Shown here: piece after piece, positions 16,747-21,785 of the stretch
Layout of the letters: each line of letters begins with the position of its first letter
How positions within the stretch are numbered: the first letter of the stretch is position 1
Assembly (NCBI GenBank): GCA_017116025.1
Contig: JAFITR010000004.1
Location: forward strand, 1-24,842
Direction of reading: 5' to 3'
Length of the DNA stretch: 24,842 bases
Source of the DNA: Simkania negevensis
GTDB lineage: Bacteria > Chlamydiota > Chlamydiia > Chlamydiales > JAFITR01
Notes under the pieces: model-generated
What the model was told of the DNA's origin: nothing
Databases searched by the model: none
What the model saw: only the letters and a program-made list of their open reading frames with translations
Translations under genes and position numbers: made by a program

Positions 16747-17945
16747 GCTTGTCTATCCAAAAGTTTTTTAATCCTTCTTTTCATATTAGCAGAAACATCC
16801 TTCTCTTCACCCCTATCCCCCAAGTGTCTGACGACTTCCTCTAATTGTTTTTTGTAAGGCGAAGGTTGTTGCAAAATTACAGGATTATTAAAATTGATTC
16901 CTGCGAATTTTGCAAAGAACGAATGGCTCATAGCATCACGAGAGGTAGCTCTCTCTTCCGGGTTTTTTACTAACAATTTTGACAACAGCACCTTTTCTTC
17001 TTCTGTAGCACAACCTGGAAAACATAGCGAGTTGTTGCAAACTTCTTTTCGTAGCTGTTCGAAGTTGTTAGATGAAAAAGGGTAGGCATTGTATAATGCA
17101 AAATAGAGCAAGACTCCAAAACTCCACATATCAGAAAGCAGTTCTGGTTTTGGTTCACGGCCCAACACTTCAGGCGACCCATACAACGATGACCCACAAG
17201 GAGTGTGAGGCCTGCTATCTTCTGTCATCCGTTTAACCATATCGAAATCCACAAACCGAATCCAACCATTTTCATCTATTACAATATTCTCCCCCTTAAG
17301 GTCTCTATAGGCGATATTCTGGCTATGAAAAACATCTAGAAACGATAGTATTTGCATCATAAAATGTCTGATCATATCTTTGTATTCACTCGATAAACCA
17401 GTAACAGATTGGTTTACAGAAACCGACCTCAACTGCGTAATGACCTGATCGAAAGTCGGACCCGATATGTACTCCATAAGCAAGAGATCAGAGCCGAAAC
17501 GATGTGTAAAAGAGTACAACTGAGCAGTATAGGGAGTAATATAAGGATTGCTACCATCCTCCGATTGCAAAATAGACAAGCTCCTTAGAAATTGCTGATA
17601 ATTTTTATCGGTTCGGTACACAGCGGAAAAAAATTTCAATGCATACCTCTCTCTTGTAACTTCTTTTGTTTCTGTTGCTGCTTTGGTTACCCAACAAGTA
17701 GCGACCCAAGCTTGGTGCCCCATGCCTAAAAATTTATCTATTTCTATTTGCGAGCTTTTGGGAAAATCAAAAAAAGTAGCCTTTGGATTAAGAGCAGCTG
17801 AGGCTTGCCGTTGAGTGCCCGAGAGAGCTGCTTGAGCTAGCCTATTTGCTTCTACGGCCTTTGTAGATGGTCCTGAAAGCGTGGGAACGGGCCAAACCGA
17901 AGTAGGCGCTACGTTTGAATTCTGATTAACAACACTTTCTGTCAT
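16743..17945 (-). CDS. Hanks-type serine/threonine protein kinase, atypical motifs
   Basis: 400 residues. A Ser/Thr/Ala/Asn-rich N-terminus (1-65) precedes a kinase domain (about 68-350). Visible motifs: glycine loop GMGHQAWV (74-81); ATP lysine in YALKFF (K104); catalytic loop YRDLKGEN (D215, K217, N220) with Y in place of H; metal site DFD (D233) in place of DFG; SPE (257-259) in place of APE; DMWSFGVLLY (helix F); and an arginine in ERATSRDAM near the end. The helix-C glutamate appears replaced by Ser122. It lacks a membrane segment and sensor domain, unlike the much longer chlamydial PknD. AAGGAG lies eight bases upstream of ATG 17945. Second gene of the operon, 18 bases after the glycosyltransferase. 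The N-terminus suits a type III secretion signal, so it could be a host-directed effector (inference). Confidence 0.88.
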   Translation of the reverse strand: MTESVVNQNSNVAPTSVWPVPTLSGPSTKAVEANRLAQAALSGTQRQASAALNPKATFFDFPKSSQIEIDKFLGMGHQAWVATCWVTKAATETKEVTRERYALKFFSAVYRTDKNYQQFLRSLSILQSEDGSNPYITPYTAQLYSFTHRFGSDLLLMEYISGPTFDQVITQLRSVSVNQSVTGLSSEYKDMIRHFMMQILSFLDVFHSQNIAYRDLKGENIVIDENGWIRFVDFDMVKRMTEDSRPHTPCGSSLYGSPEVLGREPKPELLSDMWSFGVLLYFALYNAYPFSSNNFEQLRKEVCNNSLCFPGCATEEEKVLLSKLLVKNPEERATSRDAMSHSFFAKFAGINFNNPVILQQPSPYKKQLEEVVRHLGDRGEEKDVSANMKRRIKKLLDRQA

Positions 17946-17963
17946 CTCATATACTCCTTGTGT

Positions 17964-19091
17964 TTAGAGGTTTTGCAACAAATCTTTGTAGCGGTTTGCG
18001 CGCTTTTTCCAGCTGAACTGTCCAGCATAACAAGCGGCTTCCCGTTGTAGTTTTTGCCTGACTTGAGCGTCTTGCAAGCGAACAAGACAAGCGGCAAGCG
18101 CTTCTGGATCACCCGGCGAAAAAAGCAATGCTCCTTTACCTTCTGGAAAATGCTCTTGGACAACAGGCAAATCGGACGCCACCACCGGCCTGCCCCACTC
18201 CGCATACTCCAACAGCTTAGTATGGGCGACATAAGGCATGCGACCGCTCTTCTCAAACGGGGCGACAAACGCATCAGCTCGCTCTACAACAGAAGGCAGC
18301 AGGTGCGGTGAGCAAAAACCGTGAAAAACAACCCTGTCAGCGATCTCCAAAACCTTTGCCTGCTTCTTAAACGCATCCACTTCGTTCTCCTTGCCTCCGA
18401 CCAGATCAAGAACGACACCAGGAACGCGTTTTAACGCCTCAAGTAGAAGTTCAACACCTTGCCCAGCATAAAGCTGGCCTACATACATCACTCGCAAAGC
18501 CTCTTCTGACATCAATACGTTGGGCAAAGGCTGTGCATGGACGGCCAAAGGAACGATTTCCACCCTTGTCTTTAACGCATACGGTTCTGCTAACAAGATC
18601 GAACGCAAAGCAGCCGTTGTCACGGTAACAAGATCAGCATTTTCAAACACTTTCTTCTCAAACTCGATCGCCTCTTTTTTTTCTCTCAAAGAATCACCAG
18701 GATACCATGCTATCTGATGCGCTTCATACACATACTTCACACCAGAAACCCGCCGCTGGAAATGGTAAGCTCCCTGCTTGAGCACGCTTAAGATCAGCCG
18801 CTCAGGACGCTTTTTTACGACAAAACGTTGCGTAAAATAGTGAAAAACACCATTCCAAGACAATGAGAAGATCTTGTTTTTTCGTAGAATAGGAAGCCTA
18901 TGAATAGAGAGACGAGGCTCTTCCCCAACACCGTAATGGCAAAAGAGGTCACTATCACCCATCCCACCTCTACCTAACAAGAGCCCAACGTCAAAGCCCG
19001 CCTCAGCCAAAGAAAGAACGTTGTGAAAGAGATAGACATCATGCGCCGCCCTCTTAGGCAAAATCTCATTGTAAGCATACGCAATACGCAC
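17964..19091 (-). CDS. Family 4-type (GT-B) glycosyltransferase
   Basis: 375 residues with the two-lobed GT-B layout: an N-terminal Rossmann acceptor domain (1-185, with LSLAEAGFDVGLLLGRGG and YEAHQIAWYPGD) and a C-terminal nucleotide-sugar domain (190-375). In the latter, VMYVGQLYAGQGVELLLEAL, VVFHGFC, ADAFVAPFEKSG, HTKLLEYAEWGRPVVASDLP and GALLFSPGDPEALAACL follow the usual order of glycosyl transferases group 1. Donor and acceptor cannot be predicted; lipopolysaccharide, a glycolipid or a protein are all possible. The start is GTG 19091, with GGGG about four bases upstream. First gene of the minus-strand operon, transcribed from the promoter at 19125-19155. Confidence 0.88.
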   Translation of the reverse strand: MRIAYAYNEILPKRAAHDVYLFHNVLSLAEAGFDVGLLLGRGGMGDSDLFCHYGVGEEPRLSIHRLPILRKNKIFSLSWNGVFHYFTQRFVVKKRPERLILSVLKQGAYHFQRRVSGVKYVYEAHQIAWYPGDSLREKKEAIEFEKKVFENADLVTVTTAALRSILLAEPYALKTRVEIVPLAVHAQPLPNVLMSEEALRVMYVGQLYAGQGVELLLEALKRVPGVVLDLVGGKENEVDAFKKQAKVLEIADRVVFHGFCSPHLLPSVVERADAFVAPFEKSGRMPYVAHTKLLEYAEWGRPVVASDLPVVQEHFPEGKGALLFSPGDPEALAACLVRLQDAQVRQKLQREAACYAGQFSWKKRANRYKDLLQNL

Positions 19092-19124
19092 AAAACCCCA
19101 CAGATTTCATGAATTTCACACAAG

Positions 19125-19155
19125 ATTATAACAAATGTTACAATTTTATCGTCAA
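19125..19155 (-). promoter_or_regulatory. Promoter of the glycosyltransferase-kinase operon
   Basis: On the minus strand: TTGACG (19155-19150), a 19-base spacer, and TATAAT (19130-19125) preceded by TG one base upstream (extended -10, TGTTATAAT). The leader would be about 27 bases. The -10 region is a mirror image of the promoter of the divergent AbrB-Doc genes. Confidence 0.55.
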
Positions 19156-19187
19156 AAATTCGTACATATGTTATAATTTAGTTATAA
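19126..19187. promoter_or_regulatory. Candidate operator repeats between divergent promoters
   Basis: The heptamer GTTATAA occurs three times: reverse at 19126-19132 and forward at 19170-19176 and 19181-19187. A 12-bp direct repeat ATGTTAYAATTT occurs at 19135-19146 and 19168-19179, 33 bases apart (about three helical turns). Such repeats over a toxin-antitoxin promoter suggest autoregulation by the AbrB-type antitoxin, here able to affect both directions. Confidence 0.45.
19149..19177 (+). promoter_or_regulatory. Promoter of the AbrB-Doc genes
   Basis: TCGTCA (19149-19154), 17-base spacer, consensus TATAAT (19172-19177) with extended -10 TGTTATAAT. The start would fall near 19184, about 18 bases before ATG 19202. 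The -35 overlaps the -35 of the divergent operon. Confidence 0.6.
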
Positions 19188-19201
19188 ATAGGAGGCATAA
19201 T

Positions 19202-19426
19202 ATGAAGCCATTAAAAGTCACATCAATAGGTAACTCTTTAGGGATTGCTTTGCCTAAAGCTATCCTTGAGAAGCTCAAAATTCAAAAAGGAGACTCTCTC
19301 TATCCTATTGAAACACCCAATGGGTTAGAGCTCACTCCTTACGACCCAACATTTGCTAAGCAGATGGAGATAGCCGAAGCAATCATGAAAGAAGATCGCG
19401 ACGTCCTTCGCAAGCTTGCTAAGTAG
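19202..19426 (+). CDS. AbrB/MazE-type antitoxin
   Basis: 74 residues. The first ~45 form a SpoVT-AbrB (swapped-hairpin) DNA-binding domain: KVTSIGNSLGIALPKAILEK is the characteristic pattern. The C-terminal tail (about 48-74, helical and charged) would bind and neutralise the toxin. The start is ATG 19202 with a perfect AGGAGG six bases upstream. The toxin gene begins 10 bases after its stop, the usual antitoxin-first order. It probably represses its own promoter through the repeats at 19126-19187. Doc toxins are classically paired with Phd antitoxins; an AbrB-type partner is a known but less common combination. Confidence 0.9.
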   Translation: MKPLKVTSIGNSLGIALPKAILEKLKIQKGDSLYPIETPNGLELTPYDPTFAKQMEIAEAIMKEDRDVLRKLAK

Positions 19427-19436
19427 GCTTTTACGA

Positions 19437-19838
19437 GTGTCTGAGCCTACATGGGTCTGTGCTAAAATCGTCTATGCCATCCACCAATCTCAACTAGCTG
19501 AGCATGGAGGCGCGCGCGGCATACAAACAAATGACCTGCTTGAATCAGCTCTAAGTCGCCCGAAAAACCTCTACTTTTATTCCAATCCAAAACCAACCCT
19601 GTTTGCCCTCGCCGCCAGCTACGCATATGGTATCATCAAGAACCACCCCTTTATCGACGGCAACAAAAGAGTTGCTCTCGTTGTCTCCCAACTCTTCCTC
19701 AGATTAAACGGCTACTGCCTAAACATTAGCAAAGAAGAAAAGTATCTGACCTTCATTAAGCTAGCCAGCGGAGAGGTCGAGGAGACAGCTCTAAATCAAT
19801 GGTTTACCAACAACTCTTCAGAAATATGTATGGAATAG
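19437..19838 (+). CDS. Doc-family (Fic fold) toxin
   Basis: 133 residues. The Fic/Doc motif HPFIDGNKR (70-78) is complete, with the catalytic histidine and the phosphate-binding GNKR. The N-terminal signature AIHQSQLAEHGGARGI (14-29) and LLESALSRPKNLYFY (34-48) are typical of the death-on-curing family. Studied Doc phosphorylates elongation factor Tu and stops translation, and the same is expected here. The start is GTG 19437 (VSEPTW, matching the family's usual beginning) with AGG nine bases upstream; a TTG at 19416 overlapping the antitoxin gene is possible. The reading frame is intact, so the toxin is probably functional. Confidence 0.92.
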   Translation: MSEPTWVCAKIVYAIHQSQLAEHGGARGIQTNDLLESALSRPKNLYFYSNPKPTLFALAASYAYGIIKNHPFIDGNKRVALVVSQLFLRLNGYCLNISKEEKYLTFIKLASGEVEETALNQWFTNNSSEICME

Positions 19839-19925
19839 CCCCCATACTTGATACAACATGCGTATGAGATAAGGGGGTAACATCATACAAAAAGGCGATA
19901 AAAATGAAACACGATCCCGGTAATA

Positions 19926-20008
19926 TGCGAAAAGGGGGACTCGAACCCCCACGAGGAAACCTCACTACCCCCTCAAGATAGCGCGTCTACCAGTTCCGCC
20001 ACTTTCGC
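19926..20008 (-). tRNA. tRNA-Leu (anticodon GAG)
   Basis: Reads on the minus strand as an 83-base class II tRNA: acceptor GCGAAAG pairing with TTTTCGC (one G-T pair), a D-arm region with AACTGGTAGACGC, anticodon stem CTATC/GGTAG around loop TTGAGGG (anticodon GAG at 19974-19972), a long variable arm (GAGG TTT CCTC), and a T-arm GGGGG TTCGAGT CCCCC. Discriminator base A. The 3' CCA is not encoded. It decodes CUC/CUU leucine codons. Confidence 0.97.
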
Positions 20009-20026
20009 ACGAAGATAAGAACGCGT

Positions 20027-20056
20027 ACTTTACCAGCTGACAGGCATTTTGAGCAA
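20027..20056 (-). promoter_or_regulatory. Candidate promoter of tRNA-Leu
   Basis: On the minus strand TTGCTC (20056-20051) and TAAAGT (20032-20027) are 18 bases apart, with the -10 about 20 bases ahead of the tRNA 5' end. Only a partial match to consensus. Confidence 0.35.
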
Positions 20057-20137
20057 GATGATTAGAAGGTAACTACTCCGCTACCCCGACGAAGAAAAGA
20101 TGTCTGAGTAGTTGTCTACGATTATTTATTCATTTTT

Positions 20138-20267
20138 AACGCAAAGACGCAAAGGTCGCAAAGAAACGCAGAGAAAAAAGAGAGTATTTTATTAAAGGAC
20201 CCTCTTTTTTCTCTGCGCTTCTTTGCGACCTTCGCGTCTTTGCGTTTCATTTCGTTGTCTCGTTAAC
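20138..20267. repeat. CGCAAAGACGC palindromic element with GTTAAC end
   Basis: Inverted arms of 45 bp at 20138-20182 and 20202-20246, differing at two positions, around a 19-base AT-rich loop. Each arm reads AACGCAAAGACGC, then CGCAAAG and CGCAGAG units, then AAAAAAGAG. On the right side only, a GTTAAC module follows (GTTAACGAGACAACG read on the minus strand, from 20267). Same family as 14353-14596, but with an independent arm sequence and a much shorter loop. Lies between tRNA-Leu and the outer-membrane protein gene. Confidence 0.85.
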
Positions 20268-20280
20268 CTTCTCCACCTGC

Positions 20281-20323
20281 AACGATTCAAACACCCCTCC
20301 TTCGTCGGGGTATCTGAATCGTT
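20281..20323 (-). terminator. Hairpin after the outer-membrane protein gene
   Basis: Three bases past the stop codon, AACGATTCA (20281-20289) pairs with TGAATCGTT (20315-20323), extended by ACCCC/GGGGT with two mismatches, loop about nine bases. The position fits a transcript end or 3' stabiliser. No T-run follows, so simple intrinsic termination is uncertain. Confidence 0.55.
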
Positions 20324-20326
20324 ACA

Positions 20327-21382
20327 TTAGAAGTCAGATCGGAAACCGAGGGTGGCGGCCAAGGATGACCACTTTACCTCTTCTAAAGATTGCGGATTAT
20401 CAAGCCAGGTGTAAGTGGTGGAAGAGCTATTTTGAAAAAAGCCCCTGTTGTTGATCGTCCCCGACTCTGCTTTCCAATTATGGTATTTAAGTGTGAGGGC
20501 AACCCACCAATTTTGAAAGAATTTATAGCCTGTAGAGAGTTGAATCAGATGTCCTTTAGGGCTTCCTGATGTGACGCTTTCTTCGACGTGATAGGTTGGG
20601 TATGAGGCGGTGAAGCTGTTCTCTCGTCCATCACGAACGATGCGATCCCAGTAGACCCCACCCCAACGGTAGCGGTATTTTGCTTCTGCGAAGAAGTTAT
20701 CTCTAAAAGGTAGGTGAGCAGAAAAGCCCATCCAGGGGCCGCTCCAGGAGCCTTGGTATCTTGCTGTAGTCGTATAGTTAGAGGCATTGGTATCGTGATG
20801 TACGTAGACGGTTTGGTGATTATAGGCGTAACCAACTTCAGGAGTGAATAGGAGATCTTTAGCAAGATGAAGTTCGTAACCAACATAGAGGTTAATATCA
20901 CCTACCCAACCGGTGAGAGGGTTTCTAAAATCGAGAGTGGTTGCGGAGGGGTTTGTCGTACTGAACCCCGTCGTCGTGTCTTGCGAATCACGAGCGGTAG
21001 TGATCCAACCAAAGTCACCATCGCCGCCTATAGTAAAACCATCTTCGTATACTGCTACAATGGCAGTAGAGAAAAGGGCAACGCCATTTCTAGGGAACTT
21101 CATGCGTATTGTCTGAAAAGGCGAAGAGGCAGCGGGGGTCAACCCGTATGAAGGCAGCGTTGTGGGAGCCGATGCGACCCTCTCTATGCGATCGGCGCGG
21201 TAACCTGCGTCAAAACGCGCCACATAATGCCACGGGTGAGGGGAAGCGATACGCAGCAACGTTCGTTCGTTCGTTATGCTAATGTCTTTGATTTTATCTC
21301 CTAGCGTTTCTTGTCCATTAAGGCAGACGCTATGGAGTAGAAGAAGAGATGCCGCTGTAAATAAGGTCCAAATTTTTTTCAT
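20327..21382 (-). CDS. Beta-barrel outer-membrane protein
   Basis: 351 residues. A signal peptide (MKKIWTLFTAASLLLLHSV, cleavage near NGQ/ET) is followed by alternating aromatic/hydrophobic strands typical of outer-membrane barrels: HYVARFDAGYRA, INLYVGYELHLAKDLLFTPE, WMGFSAHLPFRDNFFAEAKY, HLIQLSTGYKFFQNWWVALT. It ends in phenylalanine (ATLGFRSDF), the usual signal for the BAM assembly machine. It may be related to Pom-type porins of Protochlamydia or to omptin-like barrels, but this cannot be settled by eye. The ATG at 21382 lies nine bases after the yidD stop with only a weak ribosome site, suggesting coupling to yidD. It could be a porin or adhesin; no enzyme motif was identified. Confidence 0.75.
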   Translation of the reverse strand: MKKIWTLFTAASLLLLHSVCLNGQETLGDKIKDISITNERTLLRIASPHPWHYVARFDAGYRADRIERVASAPTTLPSYGLTPAASSPFQTIRMKFPRNGVALFSTAIVAVYEDGFTIGGDGDFGWITTARDSQDTTTGFSTTNPSATTLDFRNPLTGWVGDINLYVGYELHLAKDLLFTPEVGYAYNHQTVYVHHDTNASNYTTTARYQGSWSGPWMGFSAHLPFRDNFFAEAKYRYRWGGVYWDRIVRDGRENSFTASYPTYHVEESVTSGSPKGHLIQLSTGYKFFQNWWVALTLKYHNWKAESGTINNRGFFQNSSSTTYTWLDNPQSLEEVKWSSLAATLGFRSDF

Positions 21383-21391
21383 CGTTTCACG

Positions 21392-21661
21392 CTAATCGAT
21401 CACCCTATTTTTATGACAACTATTTTTTCTGCATTTTCGTGCTGGAGGGACAAAATCGCACCCTCCTGGATGCCAAGGAAAGCATTTGCATAGGCGTACG
21501 CAACTCATCCAAACTCCTCTTAAGACACCATGTATTTTAAGCGCCTCGATAGCGTATTGGGAACAGGTAGGGTAGAAGCGACATCCGCCGCCGCAAAAAG
21601 GGCTGAGGGCAAGCTGGTAGAAGCGGATGAGGGCAACAAGAGAGTAGCGGAGCAGTTTCAT
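21392..21661 (-). CDS. yidD: Membrane-protein insertion efficiency factor YidD
   Basis: 89 residues, small cytoplasmic/membrane-associated protein that assists YidC-dependent insertion of inner-membrane proteins. The family signatures are clear: an N-terminal amphipathic stretch (LVALIRFYQLALSP), then CRFYPTCSQYAIEAL and FPWHPGGCDFVPP, followed by a Cys/Lys-rich tail. The ATG at 21661 is chosen because AAGGA lies nine bases upstream and because it gives the usual length; longer in-frame starts would run into the divergent pheT promoter region. Divergent from pheT across 124 bases. From memory, Chlamydia keeps yidD close to pheT (CT473-CT475). Confidence 0.95.
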   Translation of the reverse strand: MKLLRYSLVALIRFYQLALSPFCGGGCRFYPTCSQYAIEALKIHGVLRGVWMSCVRLCKCFPWHPGGCDFVPPARKCRKNSCHKNRVID

Positions 21662-21701
21662 CAATACGATCCTTGGTGGTAACGATTCTGGATATAATGA
21701 T

Positions 21702-21751
21702 AGCATAACGCCCCTATTTTTCGTGACAACGAACAACAAATTTGTTATACC
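21702..21751. promoter_or_regulatory. Overlapping divergent promoters of yidD and pheT
   Basis: Plus strand (pheT): GTGACA (21723-21728), 17 bases, TATACC (21746-21751) with an extended TG; leader about 28 bases to ATG 21786. Minus strand (yidD): TTGTCA (21729-21724), 16 bases, TATGCT (21707-21702). The two -35 boxes share almost the same bases, so the two directions probably compete. Confidence 0.45.
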
Positions 21752-21785
21752 TTCTACCCTCATTGAAAGAGTTCTGGAAGTTAAG

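Larger units (their letters stand above)
19839..20137. other. Intergenic region holding only tRNA-Leu
   Basis: Apart from the tRNA and its candidate promoter, no gene is visible. Between the Doc stop and the tRNA there is a weak inverted repeat (CCCCCATAC near 19840, GTATGAGATAAGGGGG near 19862) without a T-run; it is not a convincing terminator. Confidence 0.4.
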
